A stretch of 50,494 nucleotides of DNA from positions 1-50,494 of the forward strand of contig NZ_ATAX01000033.1 in the NCBI RefSeq assembly GCF_000571935.1. The letters run 5' to 3'. The notes below the pieces were generated by a model. That model had not been told where the DNA came from. It did no database searches and saw only the letters and a list, made by a program, of their open reading frames with translations. Source of the DNA: Ruminococcus flavefaciens 007c (GTDB lineage: Bacteria; Bacillota; Clostridia; Oscillospirales; Ruminococcaceae). Position 1 is the first letter of the stretch. Every line of letters starts with the position of its first letter. Positions 1-7,365 of the stretch are shown one piece after another. The position numbers and the translations under genes were made by a program.

Positions 1-120
1 AACCAAGCCCAAGGCAACAACTACCACCACAACCAAGCCCAAGGCAACAACTACCACCACAACAAAGCCCAAGGCAACGACAACCACAACAACCAAGCCA
101 AAGGTAACGACTACTACAAC
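1..120 (+). repeat. 30-bp tandem repeat, 4 copies, in a Thr linker
   Basis: Four consecutive 30-bp units encode TKPKATTTTT-like decapeptides. The first two units (1-30 and 31-60) are identical; the third and fourth differ at a few bases. The array probably continues left of the window. Confidence 0.9.
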
Positions 121-385
121 TACAGTCAGCAAACCTGCTGTAACAATGCTCGGCGATGCCAACTGCGATAATAAGGTAGATCTTGCAGACGCTATACTCA
201 TAATGCAGGCTCTTGCAAATCCCAATAAGTACGGTATCGGCGGTACTGCTCAGAAGCCGCTGACAAAGCAGGGATATGCAAATGCAGATGTGGACAGCTC
301 CACAAAGGGACTTACAGGAGATGACGCATTGAGGATACAGGAGTATCTGCTGCATAAAATAGATTCCATAGGCGATCAGAAATGA
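2..385 (+). CDS. Dockerin-containing secreted protein, C-terminal end (partial)
   Basis: The gene enters from the left edge; the open frame begins at base 2 and ends with TGA at 383-385. The visible part is a Thr-rich linker made of four TKPKATTTTT-like units, then a dockerin of about 75 residues. The dockerin has two calcium-loop-like segments, GDANCDNKVDLADAI and ANADVDSSTKGLTGDDAL, each followed by a helix. It closely resembles the dockerin of the gene at 29285, with the same ALANPNKYGIGGT stretch between the two halves. Dockerins bind cohesins on scaffoldin proteins, so this is probably a cellulosome-type or cell-surface-attached protein. The catalytic or binding part lies outside the window, so the function cannot be named. 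An intrinsic terminator follows directly. Confidence 0.85.
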   Translation, partial: TKPKATTTTTTKPKATTTTTTKPKATTTTTTKPKVTTTTTTVSKPAVTMLGDANCDNKVDLADAILIMQALANPNKYGIGGTAQKPLTKQGYANADVDSSTKGLTGDDALRIQEYLLHKIDSIGDQK

Positions 386-393
386 TCGGTCGG

Positions 394-425
394 AAACGGT
401 ACGTTTATACGTGCCGTTTTTGTTT
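394..425 (+). terminator. Rho-independent terminator of the dockerin gene
   Basis: A 10-bp stem (394-403 with 410-419, one G-T pair) is followed by a T-rich tail (417-425), nine bases after the stop codon. Confidence 0.85.
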
Positions 426-603
426 ATAACAGGGAAGGAATACAGTTGATTCTTGCGGGGCGTAAAATGAGTGAAATTCAACGGACGGGCATCGAAGCCG
501 AAAAAAATATTTTTTGTATTCGACTTAGTAAACAAATTTTTGATAATACTATTGTTGATATTCACAGAGTTTCCGCCCGCTGTGCAATGTTCATATTTTT
601 GTG

Positions 604-632
604 TTGACTAATAGTGGAAATTAGTATATAAT
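604..632 (+). promoter_or_regulatory. Sigma-A-type promoter for glgA
   Basis: TTGACT at 604-609 and TATAAT at 627-632 with a 17-bp spacer, about 55 bases before the glgA start. Confidence 0.8.
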
Positions 633-687
633 ATTAGTGTGGTTACAGGTGATCGCTGTAACAAATACAATAGTAAGGAGATATGCT

Positions 688-2142
688 ATGAACAATATTC
701 TATTTGCCGCTTCCGAGTGCGTTCCTTTTATAAAGACAGGCGGTCTTGCAGACGTTGTGGGCGCACTGCCGCAGTATCTGGACAAGAAACAGTTCGATGT
801 AAGAGTCATCATGCCATATTACACCTGTATACCCGATAAGTACAGGAATGAGTTCAAATACGTTCACCACTTCTATATGGATTACGGTATGAGAAGCGAG
901 GGCGTCCATGTCGGTATCATGGAGTATGAATATAATGGCATAACCTTCTATTTCGTGGATAACGAGTATTACTTCAAGTGCGACAGCCCTTATTCTCCCG
1001 ACCTGAAATGGGATATAGAAAGGTTTACTTTCTTCTGTAAGGCTGTTCTGGCGATACTGCCTGTTATAGGCTTCCGCCCGGATATTATACACTGTCACGA
1101 CTGGCAGGCTTCCATGATACCCGTTTTCCTTCATTCCGCTTTTGCTACAAACCCGTTCTTCAGCTCCACAAAGACTATCATGACTATCCATAACCTGAAG
1201 TTCCAGGGTGTATGGGATATCGATACCTTTAAGTTCAACACGGCTCTGCCCGATTATATGTTCACCTCAGATAAGCTGGAATTCCACAACAATGCCAATA
1301 TGCTCAAGGGCGGTCTGGTATACGCTGATTATATCACTACCGTATCCGAGACCTACGCCGAGGAGATAAAGTATCCCTTCTACGGCGAGCAGCTGGACGG
1401 ACTTCTCCGTGCAAGGTCGGCTTCGCTGAGAGGAATACTCAACGGCATAGACTACAAGGTGTTCGATCCTGCCCATGACAATAAGATCTTCGCGGACTAT
1501 ACTGCAAAGAACGCCAAGACGAAAAAGGCTGAGAACAAGAAGAAGCTCCAGGAGCAGCTGGGACTTCCCGTGGACGAAGGCAAGTACATGATAGCCATAA
1601 TTTCACGCCTTACCGATCAGAAGGGTCTGGATCTGGTAAACTATGCTATCGAGCGCATATGCGATGAGAACACCCAGTTTGTGATCATAGGCACGGGCGA
1701 TCCCAGATATGAGAATATGTTCACGCATTATCAGTGGAAATACCCCGAGAGAGTTTCCGCTAATATCCTGTATTCCGACGAGCTGGCTCATAAGCTCTAT
1801 GCTGCGGCAGATACCATGTTGATGCCGTCGCTGTTCGAGCCCTGCGGACTTACTCAGCTGATAGCTCTCCGTTACGGTACTCTTCCCATAGTACGCGAGA
1901 CAGGCGGACTAAAGGATACAGTCACACCCTACAACGAGTTCGACGGTACCGGCAACGGCTTCTCTTTCGCTAACTACAACGGCGATGAGATGCTGGGCGT
2001 TATCAACTACTCCAAGCATATCTACTACAACCACCGCAAGCAGTGGGACAAGATGGTGCAGCGTGCAATGGAGCAGGACTTCTCGTGGAACAGCTCTGCA
2101 AGACAGTACGAGGGTATGTACAGCTGGATGATAAACTGGTAA
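688..2142 (+). CDS. glgA: Glycogen synthase (ADP-glucose type, GT5)
   Basis: GlgA extends alpha-1,4-glucan chains from ADP-glucose in the cytoplasm. The 484-residue product has the family's usual length. The N-terminal KTGGLADVVGALP motif is the KxGGL sugar-nucleotide site, and the C-terminal half carries PSLFEPCGLTQLIALRYGT and RETGGLKDTV, the conserved GT5 donor-binding segment. The ATG at 688 is chosen because AAGGAG lies at 675-680 and the next residues (MNNILFAASECVPF) are the family's normal N-terminus; the open frame extends upstream without support. A consensus promoter precedes it. No other glycogen genes (glgC, glgB, glgP) are nearby, so it is an isolated member of the pathway, followed by a sugar-phosphate-type HAD enzyme. 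Confidence 0.95.
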   Translation: MNNILFAASECVPFIKTGGLADVVGALPQYLDKKQFDVRVIMPYYTCIPDKYRNEFKYVHHFYMDYGMRSEGVHVGIMEYEYNGITFYFVDNEYYFKCDSPYSPDLKWDIERFTFFCKAVLAILPVIGFRPDIIHCHDWQASMIPVFLHSAFATNPFFSSTKTIMTIHNLKFQGVWDIDTFKFNTALPDYMFTSDKLEFHNNANMLKGGLVYADYITTVSETYAEEIKYPFYGEQLDGLLRARSASLRGILNGIDYKVFDPAHDNKIFADYTAKNAKTKKAENKKKLQEQLGLPVDEGKYMIAIISRLTDQKGLDLVNYAIERICDENTQFVIIGTGDPRYENMFTHYQWKYPERVSANILYSDELAHKLYAAADTMLMPSLFEPCGLTQLIALRYGTLPIVRETGGLKDTVTPYNEFDGTGNGFSFANYNGDEMLGVINYSKHIYYNHRKQWDKMVQRAMEQDFSWNSSARQYEGMYSWMINW

Positions 2143-2165
2143 TAATTCTTTTATATAATGGAGTG

Positions 2166-2229
2166 AGGGCGGAACTCGATCCGCCCTTGCGCTTTGTTGA
2201 GCGGTGCGGAGTGCGTACTTTCCGCACCG
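2166..2229. repeat. Two consecutive hairpins between glgA and the HAD gene
   Basis: Hairpin one pairs AGGGCGGA (2166-2173) with TCCGCCCT (2180-2187). Hairpin two pairs CGGTGCGGA (2202-2210) with TCCGCACCG (2221-2229). Neither has a T tail, so they are unlikely to be efficient terminators. They may stabilise or process the mRNA. The first resembles the palindrome at 41757-41775. Confidence 0.7.
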
Positions 2230-2257
2230 TCCGATAATCAGTAACAAGGAGCAGATA

Positions 2258-2911
2258 ATGTTAAAAGGCGCTATTTTTGATATGGACGGTCTTATGATAG
2301 ACACCGAGAAGCTCTATCTGAAATTCTGGATACTGGCTGCAAAGGACTTCGGCTATGATATGACTCCCGAGCACGTCTACTCAATGCGCAGTATGGCGAG
2401 AAAGTTCTCCATACCCCTGCTGAAGGGTATATTCGGTGAGGACTGCCCCACAGAGGAGATAAGAGCTCACCGCACCGAGCTTATGGCGGAGTACATAAAG
2501 GAGCATGGCCTGGAGGTAAAGAAGGGGCTTTTTGTGCTGCTGGACTATCTCCGAGACAAAGGCATCAGAATGGCTGTTGCCACGGCTACGCCCCTTGAGC
2601 GGACTATGAGCTATCTTGAGACCATAGGCGCAAAGGACTACTTTTCGGCAGTGATATGCGGAGATATGGTCACTACGGGCAAGCCTGCCCCCGATATATA
2701 CCTTGCGGCGGCAAAGGGACTGGGGCTGCCTTCTGAGGAGTGTGCAGCCTTCGAGGACTCGCCCAACGGCATAAAGGCGGCTCACGCCGCAGGCTGCTAT
2801 GCTGTGATGATACCCGATATGACTCAGCCTGACGAGGAGATAAAGCCTCTCCTGTCGGCAGTATATGACAGCCTCGACCAGGCAGCGGAGTTTTTTGAAA
2901 GGAGCTTATGA
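2258..2911 (+). CDS. HAD-superfamily hydrolase, beta-phosphoglucomutase-like
   Basis: A 217-residue haloacid-dehalogenase-fold enzyme of the phosphatase/phosphomutase subgroup. Motif I is DMDGLMIDTE at residues 8-17, with the nucleophilic Asp and the second Asp. Motif II is the Thr in TATPLE, motif III the Lys in GKPAPDIY, and motif IV is FEDSPNGIKAA. A helical cap lies between motifs I and II. The family dephosphorylates or isomerises small sugar phosphates; the true substrate cannot be read from sequence. The ATG at 2258 has AAGGAG at 2246-2251; the open frame starting at 2204 has no site. The stop overlaps the start zone of the next gene, so the two are translated together. Confidence 0.88.
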   Translation: MLKGAIFDMDGLMIDTEKLYLKFWILAAKDFGYDMTPEHVYSMRSMARKFSIPLLKGIFGEDCPTEEIRAHRTELMAEYIKEHGLEVKKGLFVLLDYLRDKGIRMAVATATPLERTMSYLETIGAKDYFSAVICGDMVTTGKPAPDIYLAAAKGLGLPSEECAAFEDSPNGIKAAHAAGCYAVMIPDMTQPDEEIKPLLSAVYDSLDQAAEFFERSL

Positions 2912-2912
2912 T

Positions 2913-3158
2913 ATGAGCGTTTCGGAAATATTTGAGATACCAAAGTTTTATTACTTCGAGAGCGGCAACGACTTCTCGGGGAGCAAGGACGACTTTTCCT
3001 ATAAAATAGCCAACGGAGACACAATGAAGTGCATGACCTGGCACGGCAGGCTCTGTTCGATGAAGGCGGAGATAGAGCATGAAGCCGAATTCGAACGTAC
3101 ACAGGAGGGCTTCGAGGCCATGATAAAGTGGCTGGAGGAGCAGTATAAAGGGGAATGA
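2913..3158 (+). CDS. Small hypothetical protein (81 aa)
   Basis: I do not recognise this family. The start ATG at 2913 lies two bases after the HAD stop, with AAAGGAG at 2898-2904, so it is coupled to the upstream gene. The product is acidic and soluble, has no membrane segment, and contains WHGRLCSMKAEIEHEAEF followed by a short helix. A hairpin without a T tail follows at 3159-3187. Confidence 0.7.
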   Translation: MSVSEIFEIPKFYYFESGNDFSGSKDDFSYKIANGDTMKCMTWHGRLCSMKAEIEHEAEFERTQEGFEAMIKWLEEQYKGE

Positions 3159-3187
3159 GCCCCTGTCTACCCGTGAGTATCAGGGGC
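3159..3187 (+). other. Hairpin after the small gene
   Basis: GCCCCTG (3159-3165) pairs with CAGGGGC (3181-3187), right after the stop codon. No T run follows, so it is a weak or factor-dependent end point at best. Confidence 0.5.
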
Positions 3188-3253
3188 ATAGCCGCGGCAT
3201 ATTATGTTCCCGAAATATTTTTGCTGTGCGGAACAATGAGCCAAAAATAGACG

Positions 3254-3282
3254 TTGACAAAAACATACTGTGGGTTTATAAT
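3254..3282 (+). promoter_or_regulatory. Sigma-A-type promoter for trkA-trkH
   Basis: TTGACA at 3254-3259 and TATAAT at 3277-3282 with a 17-bp spacer. A second TATAAT lies at 3283-3288. Confidence 0.85.
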
Positions 3283-3339
3283 TATAATGAGTAGTTATAT
3301 CTGCTCATCTCATGAACTTTTATAAAAAACGGAGGAATC

Positions 3340-4698
3340 ATGGATATTATAATTGTAGGCTGCGGAAAGGTGGGAGCTTCTCTCGCTGAAGTCCTCAGCA
3401 GTGAACATAATGTTACTATTATAGATAAGAAGGAGGCGCTTATTGAAGCCGCAACCAATGACTACGACGTCATGGGAATTGTCGGCAACTGCCTTCAGAC
3501 TCAGATCCTCGAGGAGGCCAACGTTGCAAAGGCAAATATATTTATTGCCGTTACTACCTCTGACGAGGTGAATATTCTCTCCTGTCTTATTGCAAAAAGA
3601 ATGGGAGCCCGTCACTGTGTAGCCCGTGTGCGCAGCCCCGAATTCGACAAGCAGCTGGTATTCATGCGTGAAGAGCTTGGTATCAGCATGATGGTAAATC
3701 CGGATTACAACGCCGCTAACGAGATAGCAAAGGTTCTTCGCTATCCCGAGGCTATAAATATAGAGTCATTTGCAAAGGGAAGAGTAGACCTGGCGGAGAT
3801 CCGCATTACCAGCGGAAGTATCCTGGACGGAGTGGCTCTCACCCAGCTATCGAGACGTATGAGGCTCGATGTGCTTATATGCGCAGTTCAGCGTGGTGAT
3901 GAGCTCACTATCCCGAACGGTAATTTCGTGCTTCGTGCGGGAGACAAGATACACATGACAGCTTCTCACAGCAATATGGTCAAGTTTTTCAAGAGCATAA
4001 GCGCCGCTTACCGCGAAAAGCGCGTAAAGTCTGCGGTGCTCATCGGCGGCGGCCGTATTGCCTATCATCTGTCCCAGCAGCTTATAGAAATGGGTGCAAA
4101 AGTCAAGATCATCGAGATCGATCGCGAACGCTGCCTTGAACTGTCCGACAGGCTCAATAAGGTAGATATTTCTTGCGCCGACGGTACAGATCACGATATA
4201 CTGGAGGAGGAGCGCGTTTACGACGCCGATGCGGTGGTAACACTGACCGGCATCGACGAGGAGAATATACTCCTTTCGCTCCTTGCAAAGAACAACGGCG
4301 TGGATAAGGTGGTAACAAAGGTAAACAGAATGTCCCTTATGCAGCTTTCGGACACTCTCGACCTCGATAGCATCATATCACCCAAGACTATCACGGTAAA
4401 TCAGATACTTCAGTACGTCAGAGCAAAGCAGAATTCTCTCGGAAACAGTGTAACCACGCTGTACAGACTGGTCAACGACCGTCTGGAGGCGATAGAATTC
4501 GTTGTCCGTGACAAGAAGGAGTACGTTGATGTGCCTCTGAAAAAGCTGAAGCTGCGCAGCGGTATCCTCATTGCAAGTATTGTAAGAGGCAATGAACTCA
4601 TAATCCCAAAGGGCGATGACTGCCTGAAGGTAAATGACAGTGTCGTTGTCGTGACTACCACAAAAGGCATGCACGACCTGAGTAATATATTTGACTGA
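3340..4698 (+). CDS. trkA: Trk system potassium uptake regulatory protein TrkA
   Basis: TrkA is the cytoplasmic nucleotide-binding ring that gates the TrkH potassium channel. The 452-residue length matches full two-unit TrkA. The first RCK/Rossmann unit begins IIIVGCGKVGASLAEVL (glycine motif) and the second has VLIGGGRIAYHLSQQL near residue 230. Each is followed by a TrkA-C regulatory domain (about 135-220 and 370-452). The ATG has GGAGG just upstream (AAACGGAGGAATC). trkH follows after 19 bases, forming the usual operon from one consensus promoter. Confidence 0.93.
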   Translation: MDIIIVGCGKVGASLAEVLSSEHNVTIIDKKEALIEAATNDYDVMGIVGNCLQTQILEEANVAKANIFIAVTTSDEVNILSCLIAKRMGARHCVARVRSPEFDKQLVFMREELGISMMVNPDYNAANEIAKVLRYPEAINIESFAKGRVDLAEIRITSGSILDGVALTQLSRRMRLDVLICAVQRGDELTIPNGNFVLRAGDKIHMTASHSNMVKFFKSISAAYREKRVKSAVLIGGGRIAYHLSQQLIEMGAKVKIIEIDRERCLELSDRLNKVDISCADGTDHDILEEERVYDADAVVTLTGIDEENILLSLLAKNNGVDKVVTKVNRMSLMQLSDTLDLDSIISPKTITVNQILQYVRAKQNSLGNSVTTLYRLVNDRLEAIEFVVRDKKEYVDVPLKKLKLRSGILIASIVRGNELIIPKGDDCLKVNDSVVVVTTTKGMHDLSNIFD

Positions 4699-4717
4699 GG
4701 TGTAGCGGACGATTTCT

Positions 4718-6154
4718 ATGAATTACAGAATGATTTCATATATTATGGGACAGATACTGAAGGTCGTGGGACTTTTCATGCTTCTTCCCATAATTGTAGG
4801 GTTTATTTACGGTGAGAATCATGTGGTTGCTTCCTTCGGCATACCGTTCCTTATTACTATGGCCATTGCAATGGGATTTACCATTGCGAAGCCGAAGAAC
4901 AATGCGGTATATTCAATGGAGGGCTTCGTGAGCGTTGCGGCTTCATGGGTAACCATGTCCTGCATAGGTGCTCTGCCCTTTGTGATTTCGGGAGAGATAG
5001 CAGATTATCCCAGCGCTCTGTTTGAGACTGTTTCGGGATTTACCACCACCGGTGCCACCATACTGGAGGACGTTGAGGCAATGTCGCGTTCCTGCCTGTT
5101 CTGGCGAGCTTTAACTCACTGGCTGGGTGGTATGGGAGTTCTTATGTTTGTGCTGGCTATAATGTCCAGCAATGATTCAAGGACCATGCATATGATGCGA
5201 GCTGAGTGCGCAGGCCCGAAGGTAGGACGTCTGGTGTCAAAATCAAGGTTTTCTGCCCGTATACTCTACGGTATCTATATTACCATGACCGTTTCGGAGG
5301 CAATACTCCTCATGTGCGGCGGTATGCCGCTGTATGATGCGATAATACATTCCTGCTCGTCGGCAGGTACGGGAGGATTCTCCATGTGGGGAAACAGTAT
5401 CGGCCACTATAACAGCGTATACATCGAAATGGTCATTGCTGTGTTCATTATCCTCTTCGGCGTTAACTTCAATCTTTATTATTACCTTATAATAAAGAAA
5501 TTCTCCCTTGCCTACAAGAACGAGGAGGTAAGGACATATTTTGGCGTTATCATAGCGGCTACCGCTATAATCGCCGTCAGTGTGCATAAGCTCTATGACG
5601 GAGTGGGCGATACACTGAGACACAGCTTTTTTATGGTGGCTTCCACCATTACTTCGGCAGGCTTTTCAACCACTGATACGGCGAAATGGCCTGTATTCTC
5701 GCAGACTCTGCTGCTGATGCTCATGTTCGTGGGCTCCTGCGCAGGCTCTACGGGCGGCGGTATGAAGGTATCGCGTATAATTATACTCATAAAGACAGGC
5801 ATCAAGGAACTCAAGTATATTACAAATCCTCGCGCTGTGACTACTGTCAAAATGGACGGAAAGCCCGTGGAAAAGGATGTTGTGCGCGGCGTCAGCAATT
5901 ATCTTATCCTGTTCCTTTCGCTTATGTCAATATCTGTGCTTATGGTGACTCTGAACGGCTTTTCCATTGAGGAGTCCCTTTCATCGGTCATCACCTGTAT
6001 GAATAATATCGGCTTCGGTGTGGGACGTTTCGGTCCTGCGGGCAACCTCAGCGGACTCAATGCCTTCTCAAAGGTAGTGCTGTGTTTTGATATGCTGCTG
6101 GGACGTCTTGAGATCTATCCGCTCATAATGCTGTTTGTGCCGAGAAGGAGATAA
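4718..6154 (+). CDS. trkH: Trk potassium uptake channel subunit TrkH
   Basis: A polytopic membrane protein of 478 residues with the four pseudo-repeated pore loops of the TrkH/KtrB family. FETVSGFTTTGATIL is the first selectivity-filter region, SSAGTGGFSMWG the second, ASTITSAGFSTTD the third, and NNIGFGVGRFGPAG the fourth. WLGGMGVLMF and GSCAGSTGGGMKVSR are other conserved segments. It imports potassium driven by the membrane potential or ions and works with the upstream TrkA. The C-terminus LEIYPLIMLFVPRRR is typical, so the gene is intact. The ribosome-binding site is weak and distant (GAGGTG about 14 bases upstream), so translation may depend partly on coupling to trkA. Confidence 0.93.
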   Translation: MNYRMISYIMGQILKVVGLFMLLPIIVGFIYGENHVVASFGIPFLITMAIAMGFTIAKPKNNAVYSMEGFVSVAASWVTMSCIGALPFVISGEIADYPSALFETVSGFTTTGATILEDVEAMSRSCLFWRALTHWLGGMGVLMFVLAIMSSNDSRTMHMMRAECAGPKVGRLVSKSRFSARILYGIYITMTVSEAILLMCGGMPLYDAIIHSCSSAGTGGFSMWGNSIGHYNSVYIEMVIAVFIILFGVNFNLYYYLIIKKFSLAYKNEEVRTYFGVIIAATAIIAVSVHKLYDGVGDTLRHSFFMVASTITSAGFSTTDTAKWPVFSQTLLLMLMFVGSCAGSTGGGMKVSRIIILIKTGIKELKYITNPRAVTTVKMDGKPVEKDVVRGVSNYLILFLSLMSISVLMVTLNGFSIEESLSSVITCMNNIGFGVGRFGPAGNLSGLNAFSKVVLCFDMLLGRLEIYPLIMLFVPRRR

Positions 6155-6155
6155 G

Positions 6156-6185
6156 ACCTGCGGGCTTGGGGAAGCCTGAGGTTTT
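6156..6185 (+). terminator. Terminator after trkH
   Basis: An 11-bp stem with one bulge (6156-6167 with 6172-6182), a GGGG loop and TTTT at 6182-6185, directly after the trkH stop. The short T run makes it only moderately strong. Confidence 0.6.
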
Positions 6186-6211
6186 ATATATTAAAATAGG
6201 AGGAATAAAAC

Positions 6212-7279
6212 ATGAAAAAGTTATTTGCAGCCCTTGTATCAGCGGCGATGTGCGCTGCGGTAATGACAGCGGCTCCCGTTACAGCTTCGGAGACTGCTCT
6301 CGTCAGCGGTATTTTGTCGGAGAACAGAGTGGGAGAATCGGGCTCCTGCGGAGATAATGCGCAGTGGAACCTTTCCGGCGGAAAGCTCACTATCACAGGC
6401 ACGGGAAAAATGACAGCCTGGAAAACCAGCAGCTATGTTCCCTGGGACGAATTCAGAGAACAGATCACTTCCGTGGAGATAGCCAGCGGAATAACCAGTA
6501 TCGGTCCCAGTGCATTTTTAAGGTGCAGTAATCTGCATTCTGTCAAGATACCTGATACCGTTACATCTGTCGGATCAAGTGCATTTATGCGTTCAGGCAT
6601 AACATCTCTTGAGATACCTGCTTCCGTTACCATAGTGGGAAGAGACTTCCTGAGGGAATGTTCTTCTCTTAGCTCGGTGACCTTTTATAATGCAAAATGC
6701 GAGATAGTAGGCGGCAATCTTACTATAAGCAACAGTGAGTCAAACGGACAGGGCAGTTACGGCGGAACTATCTTAGGATATGATAATTCCACTGCAAAGA
6801 AATATGCCTCAGACCGCGGGATAAACTTCTGTCTTATCGGTCAGGCTCCGCCTGAGACTACTACTTCCACAACAACAACAACTACTACCACAACAACAAC
6901 TACTACCACCACAACAACGACAACAACTACCACTACTACAACTACAACCACAACTTCCACTACAACTACTTCCACAACTTCCACCGCGACTACTTCAACA
7001 TCCAATGTTAATACCGAAGATTATAAGCTCGGCGATATAAACAACGACGGAAGGGTAGACTCCGTAGACGCCAGCATGGCTCTTGCTGAATATGCTCGTC
7101 TTTCATCAAGACAGCCTGCTGCATTCAGCGAAAAGGAGAAAAAAGCAGCAGACGTTGACAAGAACGGAATGGTCGACTCTGTTGATGCCTCAAAGATACT
7201 TGCTTATTATGCCTATCTTTCTTCTCTGAAGGACGGAGAGCAGGTAAAAACAATATCGGATTTCATAAGCGGCATTTAA
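6212..7279 (+). CDS. Secreted BspA-type LRR protein with poly-Thr linker and dockerin
   Basis: This 355-residue protein has a signal peptide (MKKLFAALVSAAMCAAVMTA, cut near ASETA). The LRR_5/BspA segment is at about residues 40-200, with repeats such as GITSIGPSAFLRCSNLHSVKIP and the signature GSCGDNAQWNLSGGKLTITGTG. The Thr/Ser linker covers about 216-264. The dockerin is about 271-345, with loops GDINNDGRVDSVDAS and ADVDKNGMVDSVDAS. BspA-like repeats usually mediate adhesion. The dockerin implies docking to a scaffoldin, so the protein is probably a non-catalytic surface attachment module. AGGAGG precedes the ATG. The next gene is a longer paralogue; over the LRR part the two proteins are nearly identical in many places, indicating tandem duplication. 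Confidence 0.9.
   Translation: MKKLFAALVSAAMCAAVMTAAPVTASETALVSGILSENRVGESGSCGDNAQWNLSGGKLTITGTGKMTAWKTSSYVPWDEFREQITSVEIASGITSIGPSAFLRCSNLHSVKIPDTVTSVGSSAFMRSGITSLEIPASVTIVGRDFLRECSSLSSVTFYNAKCEIVGGNLTISNSESNGQGSYGGTILGYDNSTAKKYASDRGINFCLIGQAPPETTTSTTTTTTTTTTTTTTTTTTTTTTTTTTTTTSTTTTSTTSTATTSTSNVNTEDYKLGDINNDGRVDSVDASMALAEYARLSSRQPAAFSEKEKKAADVDKNGMVDSVDASKILAYYAYLSSLKDGEQVKTISDFISGI
6857..7003 (+). repeat. Thr/Ser-codon tract (linker of the LRR-dockerin protein)
   Basis: 49 codons almost all ACN with a few TCN and one GCG. All four Thr codons are mixed irregularly, so the DNA is degenerate rather than a pure microsatellite. Confidence 0.9.
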
Positions 7280-7365
7280 GTTTTCAGTTATGGGGAAGTG
7301 CATAGGGGTATTTTAATGGAAGCTGTGTTATATAAATCACAGATTCAGGAAACGGAGAAATATGC

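Larger units (their letters stand above)
386..687 (+). other. Intergenic region between dockerin gene and glgA
   Basis: About 300 bases without a gene. It holds the terminator at 394-425, an AT-rich stretch with no supportable open frame, and the glgA promoter at 604-632. Nothing else was recognised. Confidence 0.6.

Noticed and set aside
1..125. CRISPR-like array suggested by the 30-bp direct repeats
   Set aside because: The repeats are contiguous without spacers and encode an in-frame Thr/Lys/Pro linker.
700..1191. Minus-strand frame of 163 codons inside glgA
   Set aside because: It is antisense to a well-supported gene, has no recognisable protein features, and reflects codon bias.
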